Shown here one piece after another: positions 1-8,306 of a stretch of DNA of 64,000 nucleotides. The notes beneath the pieces were generated by a model. It was not told the origin of the DNA. It did no database searches and saw only the letters and a list, made by a program, of their open reading frames with translations. Position 1 is the first letter of the stretch; each line of letters starts with the position of its first letter. This stretch comes from Cerasicoccus frondis (GTDB lineage Bacteria; Verrucomicrobiota; Verrucomicrobiia; Opitutales; Cerasicoccaceae), in NCBI GenBank assembly GCA_031296915.1, contig JAVDPC010000034.1:1-64000 (forward strand). Reading direction: 5' to 3'. Both the position numbers and the translations under genes were made by a program.

Positions 1-23
1 TCAAGCAACTGGTGAGCTGACAA

Positions 24-74
24 TGGCTCAGTTGGCTCAGTTGCTTCAGTTGGCTCCATTGGCTCAGTTGGCTA
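24..74. repeat. 9-bp tandem repeat, possibly end of a truncated gene
   Basis: Five and a half copies of a 9-bp unit close to TGGCTCAGT lie head to tail, two of them diverged. On the plus strand one frame is open from the window edge (base 2) through the repeat to a TGA at 80-82, reading ...TMAQLAQLLQLAPLAQLATY. This could be the C-terminus of a gene cut by the window, but 26 open codons prove little. The repeat is certain; the coding reading is weak. Confidence 0.6.
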
Positions 75-209
75 CTTATTGAGGGTGGGAGAGGCCCCAA
101 AGCACCGTTTCGCTATTAGTGAAAGCCACTGAGAGCTACTCACTAATACTGACTCGTGGTAGCGGGTGGTGAAATGGGCCTCGAAAGGGGGATTTCGGAG
201 GGGCTGGGA

Positions 210-231
210 AAACTTTTTTTGAAAAAAGTTT
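210..231. repeat. A/T inverted repeat (hairpin)
   Basis: Perfect 10-bp arms AAACTTTTTT and AAAAAAGTTT are separated by 2 bp. It could act as a weak terminator on either strand or be a dispersed repeat. No gene end lies next to it. Confidence 0.5.
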
Positions 232-298
232 GAGACGTGGGGGAGGAGGTTGAGCCAGGGCGTGACGCAGGAGTGTGGGGAGGGGCAGGTGGTGAATT

Positions 299-328
299 TT
301 AACCGCAGAGAACGCAGAGGACGCGGAG
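299..328. repeat. AACCGCAGAG-family repeat, single arm
   Basis: It begins TTAACCGCAGAGAACGCAGAG and continues with GGACGCGGAG. The same sequence forms both arms of two hairpins near 33.5 and 34.5 kb in this window. No opposite arm is visible near this copy, so it looks like a solo or decayed copy. Confidence 0.75.
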
Positions 329-677
329 CTTACGAAAGGAGGTGGAGACTGGATGGAGAAGAGGGGGGATTCGGGTGGAGCGTTTGAAGTCGCATGGAGG
401 CCACAGATTTAAGTGGAAATTGCCTAAAGATAACATGAAGTTGCGCACTTTTGCGTCATTAACCAGTTGACTGCCGGCATGAGGCTGATGGCAGGTTTAC
501 AAATCCTTCACAAGCCTGCCAATCTTCATCATTGGCTCCACTCAGAGCAGGCTCGGAGGGCCTTTTACGGTCAGAATTTGACGACTCAGGCTAGGTCGTG
601 AGAATTACAGAAATGCCTGTTAGCAAATGATTTATCGCTTCTGCCGCCGTCCGGCGTCAGGTGGCCCAGTGGGAACT

Positions 678-752
678 TGGTGCGGGCGGAGGGAATCGAA
701 CCCTCATCCCAAGTTTGGAAGACTCGTATACTAGCCGTTGTACTACGCCCGC
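678..752 (-). tRNA. tRNA-Gly (anticodon TCC)
   Basis: A complete cloverleaf can be read on the minus strand. The acceptor GCGGGCG (complement of 746-752) pairs with CGCCCGC. The anticodon loop is CTTCCAA with anticodon TCC, which reads GGA glycine codons. The T-arm is GAGGG-TTCGATT-CCCTC, the discriminator base is A, and the CCA end is encoded at 678-680. It points away from the gspF-like gene that starts 118 bp to the right. Confidence 0.95.
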
Positions 753-870
753 ATTGATTGGGGAAGGCTTGACCTTGTTCACTAATTAGGTCAAGTATAA
801 TTCCTGAAATTGCGCGTCTCTTTACTCTCACAGCTATCACGCGCCACAAACCAATTGATCCTGCATAACT

Positions 871-2031
871 ATGGCGATGTTAAGTCAAAGCGCGGCGAGT
901 CCTTCGTCTGGCGGAGCAAAAAAGAAAATGTCATTCGCCGAGTCGCAGCGGCTCGCTAAGCAAAAAGCTTACGAGAAACAGGCGCACCGCAAGAAGATCA
1001 AGCTCGATGAGCTTGCCGTGTTTACGCAGCAGATTTCCTCGATGCTTGAGGCCGGTCTGCCGTTGGTGAGTGCGTTGGAAGCTTTGCAGGATCAGACGGA
1101 AAACCCGGTTTTCAAGATCATCATTCGTGATGTCCGCAACGACATCGCGGGAGGCACGGCGTTTTCAGATGCGGTTCGAAAATTTCCCCGGGCGTTTCCA
1201 AATCTGTTCGTTTCCATGGTGGAAGCCGGTGAAGCCTCGGGTGCGCTGGCGGACATCATGGGCAAAGTCGCGCTCTACTTCGAAGACTCTCTGGCGCTAA
1301 TCAAGAAGGTCAAGAGCGCCATGACCTACCCGATCGCGGTTATTGGTCTGGCGGTCATTCTGGTGAATGTGCTGCTGATTTTTGTGATTCCGGTGTTTGC
1401 GGAAATGTTCGCGGATTTTGGCGCCGAGTTGCCGAAGCCGACGCAAATGCTCATCGATATTTCGGATTTCCTCAAATACAACATCCACTGGATTATTTTG
1501 GGGACGGTGGCCTTTTTCTGGACTTTAAAGAAGGTGACTTCCACGCCGCGTGGGCGACGGGCCAAGCATGTGTTCTTCAGCAAGCTGCCCATCATTGGCA
1601 ACCTCTCGCGGAAGGTGAACATTTCCCGTTTCTGCCGCACCTACGCGATTCTCCTACGTAGTGGCGTGCCGATCCTGCGCACGCTGGAGATTTGCTCGAG
1701 CGCATCGAACAACGTGTTTATTGAAGACGCCTGCGTCAATTTCAGCCGTCACATCAGCCAAGGGGGACAGCTTTCCGAAATCATCGCCGAAACGCCTTAC
1801 TTCCCATCGATGGTCAAGCACATGGCCAAGGCCGGTGAGCAAACTGGTAACGTGGATGGGATGATGAACAAGATTGCCGACTTCTACGATGTGGAAGTGA
1901 ATAACATCGTTGAGTCGTTGACTTCTCTGATGGAGCCGATCTTGATCTGTGTGCTGGGTGTGGTCATTGGCGGCATCGTTATGGCGATGTTCTTGCCGAT
2001 CTTCCAACTCTCCAGCGTGGTCGGCGGCTAA
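871..2031 (+). CDS. Type II secretion/type IV pilus inner-membrane protein, GspF/PilC family
   Basis: This is a polytopic inner-membrane platform protein of type IV pilus or type II secretion machines, where family members link the cytoplasmic ATPase to pilin assembly. At 386 residues it has nearly the usual length of about 400. Two copies of the T2SSF domain are visible, at about residues 50-172 and 250-375; the first begins with the family pattern FTQQISSMLEAGLPLVSALE. Hydrophobic segments lie near residues 150-178 and 205-222 and at the C-terminus. The basic N-terminus is typical. No ATPase, secretin or other assembly gene is adjacent, but a major pilin is encoded at 16.2-16.6 kb. A response regulator follows 38 bp downstream. 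The sequence does not decide between pilus and secretion use. Confidence 0.9.
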   Translation: MAMLSQSAASPSSGGAKKKMSFAESQRLAKQKAYEKQAHRKKIKLDELAVFTQQISSMLEAGLPLVSALEALQDQTENPVFKIIIRDVRNDIAGGTAFSDAVRKFPRAFPNLFVSMVEAGEASGALADIMGKVALYFEDSLALIKKVKSAMTYPIAVIGLAVILVNVLLIFVIPVFAEMFADFGAELPKPTQMLIDISDFLKYNIHWIILGTVAFFWTLKKVTSTPRGRRAKHVFFSKLPIIGNLSRKVNISRFCRTYAILLRSGVPILRTLEICSSASNNVFIEDACVNFSRHISQGGQLSEIIAETPYFPSMVKHMAKAGEQTGNVDGMMNKIADFYDVEVNNIVESLTSLMEPILICVLGVVIGGIVMAMFLPIFQLSSVVGG

Positions 2032-2069
2032 CCGGCTCGTATATTTTTGACCTCCCCATTCCCCAACCC

Positions 2070-2591
2070 ATGCCAAGCTTACTGATAGTCGATGATCTGC
2101 CAGCAATCCATGAAATGCTGACCGGGCTCATGGGCGCTACAGGCTACCTGTGCGCGGGAGCCTCATCGGGGGATGAAGCCCTGATGCGTTATCGGCAAAG
2201 CCGCTTTGACGTGGTGCTGATCGACTACGCAATGGAGCCGATGGACGGCCTGGAGTTGTCGCGCAGACTGGTCGAAAGTGATCCCAGCGTTATTGTGATC
2301 CTCATGTCGGGTTTTGCCAGTGAGGAATTGGCGGAGGACGCGAAGGAGGCCGGGGTCTTTTTAGTCATCGAAAAACCGATCCAGGTGGACTCATTGATGG
2401 TCGCAGTGGAGCGAGCCTATGAGGAATCCAAGGTGCGTCGCCCGCAATTGCGCGAGTCGGAAATCGAGAACCTGCCTACTTTGGCTGAGCATTTGCAACT
2501 GGCGGAGGAAAACTACGTTGGCTTTGTGATGGACCTTTGTGACGGCGATAAAGCCAAAGCTGCGGAAATTCTCGGCGTTGAGCTGTCCTAG
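2070..2591 (+). CDS. Response regulator with a truncated Fis-type C-terminus
   Basis: Residues 1-120 form a complete receiver domain: acidic pocket Asp8/Asp9, phosphoacceptor Asp52 (in VVLIDYAMEPMDG), Ser80 and Lys102 of the EKP motif. The C-terminal part, from about residue 133, resembles the Fis-type helix bundle of NtrC-class regulators, with GDKAKAAEILGVELS as the last residues. A normal Fis helix-turn-helix would continue with the recognition helix, but here a stop codon follows the turn. DNA binding by the usual route is therefore unlikely. The stop codon TAG overlaps the stop of the convergent MscS gene in a shared CTAG. It probably belongs with the upstream gspF-like gene. No histidine kinase is nearby. 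Confidence 0.85.
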   Translation: MPSLLIVDDLPAIHEMLTGLMGATGYLCAGASSGDEALMRYRQSRFDVVLIDYAMEPMDGLELSRRLVESDPSVIVILMSGFASEELAEDAKEAGVFLVIEKPIQVDSLMVAVERAYEESKVRRPQLRESEIENLPTLAEHLQLAEENYVGFVMDLCDGDKAKAAEILGVELS

Positions 2592-3763
2592 TTTTTCCCG
2601 CCTTTTTCGGCTTGGCTTTCCAGTGCGCGGATTGAGTCCATGCCGGGGATGTTGAGGGGGCGGTTGTCGTCGCCCGCGAGGTAGATGGTTTGCGATGGGA
2701 AGGCGAAGTCGATGCCGGCCTCACCGAAGGCCTTGAAGATTTTCAGATTCAGCCACTGGCTGTGTTCGAGGAAATCCCAGTATTTGGGAGGCTGAAACCA
2801 GTAGATGCAAATGATGTTCAGCGAGTCAGCGTTGAACTCATTGAAGTAGACGCGCGGCAGCAGCTCACCTTGGTTGATGGGTTCGTTCATCTTCGTGGCT
2901 TCATCGCCTTCCTTGAACGCCATGGACTCGCGCAGGATGTTGACCGCTTCCTCGATCTTGTCCGGCGGCGTGTCGTAGGTGATGGTCACATTCATGATGC
3001 GCCGGATAAAGGGGCGCTTGCCGATGTTGTGGATCGTCTTCTTGTAGAGTTGCCCATTGGGGATGGTGACCAGGTGGCCGTCGAGGCGCTCCATGCGCGT
3101 GCACGTAAGGCCCATTTCGCTGATGACGCCGTCGTGCCCGTCGATGTTGCAGCGGTCGCCGATCTCAAATGGCTTGTTCATGAAGAGAAAGACGGAGCCA
3201 AACAGGTTGCCGATGCTCTCCTGAGCGGCGAGGCCGAAGGCCAACGAAGCGATCCCAAGACCGGCGAGTATGGTCGTGATGTCCTTTCCGCTAACGATCT
3301 GGAAAATCTGCAGCACGATGACGCCGATGATGACCACGCGCAAGGTCTTGCCGATGAGTGGCACGAGCATGGCGTCCATGCGGGTGTCGTCTTTTTCGGC
3401 GTGGTTGCGCATGAGATATTCTGGCACGGCAACCAGGTGGAGCACCAACATCCCAAAGGACAGGATGATGAGGATCGCCGCAGCCAGATCTGCTATGCCT
3501 TCGAGCCGACCGGGGAACTCGATCATGCCGACGCCAAAGCGCAGGCCAATCGACATGCCAATGGCCCCAAGAGAAGAGCCAACAGAGCTATAGAAGACCT
3601 TCATCGCGCTCGGCTCTTCGCCAGAGGTGCGCTTGCTGGTTTGCACGAGCAAGAATTCACCGATTTTGGCCGCCACGTAACCAAGGATCACACAGAGCAG
3701 TGCGGCGCCGTAGCGCCAGAGCGGGTTGCCGAGAAAATCAAGTGTCAGTAGGTCGATGCTCAT
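2588..3763 (-). CDS. Mechanosensitive ion channel, MscS family
   Basis: This is a membrane channel that opens under membrane tension to release solutes during osmotic downshock. Its 391 residues include about four hydrophobic segments before the pore-lining helix, so the N-terminus is longer than in E. coli MscS. The core is clear: a Gly/Ala-rich pore helix (ILAGLGIASLAFGLAAQES), then NLFGSVFLFMNKPFEIGD, and the beta domain containing DGVISEMGLTCTRMERLDG and TIPNG. The C-terminal alpha/beta domain follows, with a short tail. It is transcribed alone, convergent with the response regulator, and shares the 4-bp CTAG stop overlap with it. The start ATG at 3763 gives a sensible membrane-protein N-terminus. 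Confidence 0.92.
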   Translation of the reverse strand: MSIDLLTLDFLGNPLWRYGAALLCVILGYVAAKIGEFLLVQTSKRTSGEEPSAMKVFYSSVGSSLGAIGMSIGLRFGVGMIEFPGRLEGIADLAAAILIILSFGMLVLHLVAVPEYLMRNHAEKDDTRMDAMLVPLIGKTLRVVIIGVIVLQIFQIVSGKDITTILAGLGIASLAFGLAAQESIGNLFGSVFLFMNKPFEIGDRCNIDGHDGVISEMGLTCTRMERLDGHLVTIPNGQLYKKTIHNIGKRPFIRRIMNVTITYDTPPDKIEEAVNILRESMAFKEGDEATKMNEPINQGELLPRVYFNEFNADSLNIICIYWFQPPKYWDFLEHSQWLNLKIFKAFGEAGIDFAFPSQTIYLAGDDNRPLNIPGMDSIRALESQAEKGGKN

Positions 3764-3885
3764 GTGGGTCCAATTGAAGTCAGATGCGCGTTGAATGCAA
3801 ATTACATTCCAATAAGTCGCAGGCGGAGTTTATTGCGCCATTTGCGCTTGGCGGATGGGCACAATACATTACGCTGTCCCTTACC

Positions 3886-5088
3886 ATGACTGCTTTGCCG
3901 ACTGTACCGCCGAGTGCGCCGTTGGAGGTTGCCGAGCTGCCCGGTGAATTTGGACCGGTCAGCTTGTCGGAGTTGGTGGTGCAGCGCATCTGGCTGCGGC
4001 AGGACTTTCAACGTGGCGAGTTGAAAACGCAGTCAGGCCGCAAGCTGGTCGTCCGCAAGGCCGGGCAATGGAATTTGCAGGAGGGCCCGGATTTTCGCGA
4101 TGCGGTGCTGGAGATTGACGGCGAACGAGTCGATGGGGATGTGGAGATACATTTTTACCCCGGAGACTGGTTTGGGCATGGCCATGAGGCGGATGACGAA
4201 TATGGCAGCGTCGTTCTGCATGTGGTGGTGTTTGACGACGGTTCCCGGCCCGCTTTCACCTCGCTGGGCGCTCAGCCGGAGGCGCTTTTTCTGTTACCGT
4301 TGCTGGACCGCGATCTGGAATCTTATGCGATGGAGGATGCGCTCCTGGCGCTGGAGCGGCGTGATCATGTTGACCTGTTGACCTATTACCTGAGTTTGTC
4401 GCCGACAGCGCGTGTGTCCGATCTGCGGGATTTGGCCTTTGAGCGTTGGCGTCAAAAGCGGCGTTACGCCCAAATGAGGCTGGAGCGACTGGGCTGGCGT
4501 TTGGCTTTGCATCAGGCGATGCTCGAAGTGATGGGCTTTCGTCGCAATCGCGCCCCAATGATCGCCTTGGCCGAGCGTTTCCCGCCGGAGGTGATGGCGG
4601 CCATGCCCTTGGACGAACTGATGGATTTTGCTGATGGGCGCTGGAAGCTGGCGAGCTTGCGGCCGGCGAATCATCCACGACGCCGGTTGGAGCAATATCA
4701 GGCGCTACTCGTCGGTCAGCCCGACTGGCCTGATCAGTTGCTGAGGTGGTCAGCACTCGACGTGAATGCCGATCCTGATGAACTGACGGGCCCTGCGCGC
4801 CGTGCAGCGGGCTTTACCCAACTGCGGGAAGAGTTGGCGCAGGCTATCTTAGCGGGCGCGCTGACTGGTCCGCGTTTGGACACTCTGGTCGTCGATGCAA
4901 TCCTGCCTCTGGTGTCCGTCCAGACAGGGCGGGACTTGTTCGGGCTCTGGCATCACTGGATGGCGGGTGATTATCCTGCGGCCTTGGCTCAGTTTTTACG
5001 TGAGGCGGGGGGCTGCGGCCCCCGTCAGCCGCGTTGTAATGGTCTCTTGCAGGGCGCCTTGCAGCGATTTTTTACGCACGGCTTGTAA
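3886..5088 (+). CDS. DUF2851 family protein
   Basis: This is a 400-residue protein of a family with no established function that I associate mainly with Bacteroidetes and Verrucomicrobia. Family hallmarks are the N-terminal SLSELVVQRIWL, then LQEGPDFRDAVLEIDG, GDVEIHFYPGDWFGHGH and VVLHVVVFDDG. The arrangement of Asp, Glu and His residues in the last two motifs resembles a metal-dependent nuclease core, but that is inference. An upstream ATG at 3784 would add 34 residues that do not look like the family, so I place the start at 3886 (MTALPTVPP). No signal peptide or membrane segment is seen. It lies divergent from the MscS gene and stands alone. Confidence 0.8.
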   Translation: MTALPTVPPSAPLEVAELPGEFGPVSLSELVVQRIWLRQDFQRGELKTQSGRKLVVRKAGQWNLQEGPDFRDAVLEIDGERVDGDVEIHFYPGDWFGHGHEADDEYGSVVLHVVVFDDGSRPAFTSLGAQPEALFLLPLLDRDLESYAMEDALLALERRDHVDLLTYYLSLSPTARVSDLRDLAFERWRQKRRYAQMRLERLGWRLALHQAMLEVMGFRRNRAPMIALAERFPPEVMAAMPLDELMDFADGRWKLASLRPANHPRRRLEQYQALLVGQPDWPDQLLRWSALDVNADPDELTGPARRAAGFTQLREELAQAILAGALTGPRLDTLVVDAILPLVSVQTGRDLFGLWHHWMAGDYPAALAQFLREAGGCGPRQPRCNGLLQGALQRFFTHGL

Positions 5089-5168
5089 GAATCTTATACG
5101 AATATTTAATTCCGAAACTTGTGACTACGCGCTTCCTGACTAAGTTTTTCTTTAACTAAAGGCTACCC

Positions 5169-8100
5169 ATGAAGAAATTTCTCAAAGTAATCCTGATCCT
5201 CGGCGTGCTGCTGTTGTTGTTGGTGATCATCGCCGCCGTCGTCGTTACGCGCCCCGGCTTTCAGAAGTCTATCTTCCTGAGCACGATGGAGGGCAAGGTG
5301 GACAGTGTGCAGGTCGAAACGCTATCGGCGGGCACGTCCAAGGTTGATATTCAAGACCTCGCCATCGAGCAAAACGGCGCCCTGATTCAATTGGGCAGCC
5401 TGCAACTGACCTACTCCTTATGGGACTACATTTTCGGGGAGGAAGTGCGGGTCGACTCGCTGCTGGTCCAAGATTTGTTGGTTGACACCACTAAAATGAA
5501 ACCGGCTAGTGACAACTCGTCCGATGATGATGCTAATCCGGTTGAAGGAGGGGCGCCAAAGTTTAAGGGAATATTTGAGAATGCGGAAATTCCCCTCAAG
5601 CTTTACGTTGGCAAGGTTGACGTAAACGGTAAAGTCCTGATGCCTCAGCGATCATTGACCTTTGCAGTGAGTGGCGGGGATATCGCACCCGGAAAGGAAG
5701 GCGCGCTTACATTGAAAGGCGATCTGCAAGATAAGACGCCTGGCGCTGCTGCAAGTCAACTTTCGGTGACAGGCGGCTTGAAGTTGAATCAAACGGGAGC
5801 ACAGCGGTTGGATCGAGTATCCTTCGTTGGTGACATATCCGCCAGCGGCGGCACATTAAGCGCGCCAGCTAAGCTGTCTGTGGATATTTCCGCCGAGCAG
5901 TTGAGCGATCAAGAAGTTTACGCCGCGTCGTTTGCTCGCGAGGGGAAGGAGATTGCCAAGTTGTCTTCGACCTTCAAGCCCGCAACGGAATCTCTCGTGG
6001 GGGGCGTGAAGGCGAATGTTGATCGTGCCGCGCTGGAGCCGTTCCTCATGGGCGCCGACTTGCCCGACTTTACGCTGACAATGGATGAGCAATTCACGCT
6101 CGATGGCAAAGCTGAGCAATTCGATGTCGGCGGCACATTGCAATTGGACTTACGTAATCTCGCGCAGTGGAAGCCTGAGCTGGCCAGCGTTGGCGGCGGC
6201 TCGCTCAAAGCGAACTTGAAATCCACGATGCAGTCGGGCCAAGTATTGCTCGAAACGTTGGACGCCAATTTTGTCACGGACAGTGGCCGTAATTTGCTGG
6301 CCTTGGAGCTCAAGCGGAAGTTCACCGTGGAGATCGTCGATGGCAAGCCGCAGTTAGATGGGCAGCCCGGAGAGCTACTGACCATCGACTTGACTAACCT
6401 GCCGGTCGCTTGGCTGAGCCCATTTATTAAGGGCGTGTCTCTTGATGGTGACGAAATCACCGCTGGTTTATCGATTACGGCGACCAGCGACTCTGTTTAC
6501 GCGGTCAAAACGACGACCCCCTGGCGCATTGGCGGGCTTTCGGTGACTAAGGATGATGAGCCGATGTTGAAGTCTGTCGACATCGCCCTGACGCCTAATG
6601 TCGATATGGATGGCCAGAAGTTGAACGTCGACATTGCGAACGTTTCACTGGCCAGCGGTGGCAAACAATTGCTGAACGGCGAAGCCAAGATTCTGGTTAG
6701 CGACCTGAAAAACGCCGATGAAACGACGAGTGGAACCGCAGCATTGAGCGGTAACTTGGCGAAACTGCTGGAGCAGCCGGTTCTCGCAAATTATGCGGGG
6801 CTTGCGGGCGGGCAATATCAACTGAACGCCAAAGTGGCTCCGCAAGGGGGGGCATTGGATGTCGATCTGGATTTGGCGCTCAGCAGCCTGACGCTGAAGC
6901 AAAGCTATGATGTGATCGACAGCGTCAGCATTGCCGTTGCTGGCCCAATTGAAGGCGCGGAGAAGGTTGATTTAAAAGGAACGGCGAGCATCGCCAGCAA
7001 GTCGCTTAAGAGTGACGCGGCGTTGACGGCTAAGGTCGATCGTAGTGGCGGCGTTAACCAGTTTGATGTCGATTTGACGGGTAATGCGTTGAGCATTGAC
7101 CAACTCAAGCAATTGCAGAGCGCGTTTAAGAATCCCGCCCTTGCTTCTGATGAAGCGACCCCGAAGTCGCAGGATGAGCCTCAGGCTGTTCCTGCTGGCG
7201 GTCCGGATAAGGTGGCGGCTTGGAACGGTAATGATGGCACGTTCGACCTGAATTTCGGCCAGGTGACCATGGGGCAGACCACCCTGAAAAATTTGGAGGG
7301 CAAGCTGCTGATCAACAACGAAACTCTCCGGATTACCCCGCTCAACGCCACGATCAACGGCGCGCCCGTCAGCGCCAAAGCGATCATTGATTTTACCGTT
7401 GGCAAACCGAAACCCTATGCGCTTGACGCCAATATCGACCTCGAAGGGCTCGAAGTTGGCTCGCTGACTTCGAAAGACGGCAATCCGAACAATGCAGGGG
7501 TTACCGGGCCATATTCCTTTAAGGGAGAGGCGAAAGGAACGGCGCCGACGCTTGGGCAATTGTCTGACCTGGTGTTGTTCAACCTGGACCTGAAAGGCGG
7601 CCCCGGCGTTGTGCGAACAGAGGGTAGCGCGGTGGGCACTGCGGTGTCGGGCATTGGCGCGGGCCTTGGCCTCGTTAGCGATATCACCAGTTCACTGGGA
7701 GTCAGCGGCGTGAAAAACAACCCTGCCGTGCAGCAGGTGAACGCCATGCTCAACGCGATCAGCAAGGAGATTAAGTATGACCAGATTTCCCTTGTGGCCA
7801 ATCGAAAGGAGAATCTGAACGTCAACCTTGACGAATTTGTGCTGCTCAGCTCGGCGAACAACATGAAGTTTAAGGGAACTGGTAAGATTACTTATCAGGA
7901 GAATGTGCCTGTCACGGAGCAGCCGATGAAGATTCAGGCTCAACTCTGGTCGAAGGGGAATCAATTGCAGCTGATCAACAGCCTGAAGCTGGCGGGCTCC
8001 ACCACCGATAGCGATGGCTACGTTGCGGGGCCAAAATTTGAGATCACTGGTTCGCTGACGAAGCCGGACTATTACAGCAGCTTGGCGAGCACGGTGTTGG

Positions 8101-8303
8101 GCAACTTGCCGAACCTGGTGACTGGGCTGGTTGGCGGCGCTGCGGAATCGGCCACGAATACGCTTGGCGTGACTGATGATCAGTCCCAAACTAAGGATCA
8201 AACTAAAGATCAGCAAAAGCAAGACGCCGCGCGCGCCGTTGGTGGGCTTTTGCAGGGTCTACTGAACAGTCAGCAGAAAAAAGAGCAGGAAAAGAAGCAG
8301 TAG
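5169..8303 (+). CDS. Large AsmA-like envelope protein
   Basis: A 1044-residue protein with one N-terminal membrane anchor (residues 7-29, very Leu/Ile/Val rich) followed by a long periplasmic part rich in beta strands. This is the architecture of AsmA/TamB-like proteins, thought to move or organise lipids between the two membranes. The region around residues 780-980 resembles the AsmA C-terminal part (PYSFKGEAKGTAPTLGQLSD onward, ending in FEITGSLTKPDYYSSL). The last 45 residues are low-complexity and rich in Gln, Lys and Asp. The stop codon is 3 bp before the start of the radical SAM gene, so the two are very probably co-transcribed and translationally linked. Family placement is by architecture and general resemblance only. 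Confidence 0.7.
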   Translation: MKKFLKVILILGVLLLLLVIIAAVVVTRPGFQKSIFLSTMEGKVDSVQVETLSAGTSKVDIQDLAIEQNGALIQLGSLQLTYSLWDYIFGEEVRVDSLLVQDLLVDTTKMKPASDNSSDDDANPVEGGAPKFKGIFENAEIPLKLYVGKVDVNGKVLMPQRSLTFAVSGGDIAPGKEGALTLKGDLQDKTPGAAASQLSVTGGLKLNQTGAQRLDRVSFVGDISASGGTLSAPAKLSVDISAEQLSDQEVYAASFAREGKEIAKLSSTFKPATESLVGGVKANVDRAALEPFLMGADLPDFTLTMDEQFTLDGKAEQFDVGGTLQLDLRNLAQWKPELASVGGGSLKANLKSTMQSGQVLLETLDANFVTDSGRNLLALELKRKFTVEIVDGKPQLDGQPGELLTIDLTNLPVAWLSPFIKGVSLDGDEITAGLSITATSDSVYAVKTTTPWRIGGLSVTKDDEPMLKSVDIALTPNVDMDGQKLNVDIANVSLASGGKQLLNGEAKILVSDLKNADETTSGTAALSGNLAKLLEQPVLANYAGLAGGQYQLNAKVAPQGGALDVDLDLALSSLTLKQSYDVIDSVSIAVAGPIEGAEKVDLKGTASIASKSLKSDAALTAKVDRSGGVNQFDVDLTGNALSIDQLKQLQSAFKNPALASDEATPKSQDEPQAVPAGGPDKVAAWNGNDGTFDLNFGQVTMGQTTLKNLEGKLLINNETLRITPLNATINGAPVSAKAIIDFTVGKPKPYALDANIDLEGLEVGSLTSKDGNPNNAGVTGPYSFKGEAKGTAPTLGQLSDLVLFNLDLKGGPGVVRTEGSAVGTAVSGIGAGLGLVSDITSSLGVSGVKNNPAVQQVNAMLNAISKEIKYDQISLVANRKENLNVNLDEFVLLSSANNMKFKGTGKITYQENVPVTEQPMKIQAQLWSKGNQLQLINSLKLAGSTTDSDGYVAGPKFEITGSLTKPDYYSSLASTVLGNLPNLVTGLVGGAAESATNTLGVTDDQSQTKDQTKDQQKQDAARAVGGLLQGLLNSQQKKEQEKKQ

Positions 8304-8306
8304 CGA

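Larger units (their letters stand above)
83..677. other. Intergenic stretch without a recognisable gene
   Basis: I see no convincing coding frame here. The stretch holds a short A/T hairpin (210-231), a single arm of the AACCGCAGAG repeat family (299-328) and otherwise unremarkable sequence. A short minus-strand open frame across the tRNA gene has no protein-like composition. Confidence 0.6.

Noticed and set aside
24..74. CRISPR-like direct repeats
   Set aside because: The unit is 9 bp with no spacers; it is a simple tandem repeat.
586..849. 87-codon minus-strand frame
   Set aside because: Lies across the tRNA-Gly gene and has no protein-like features.
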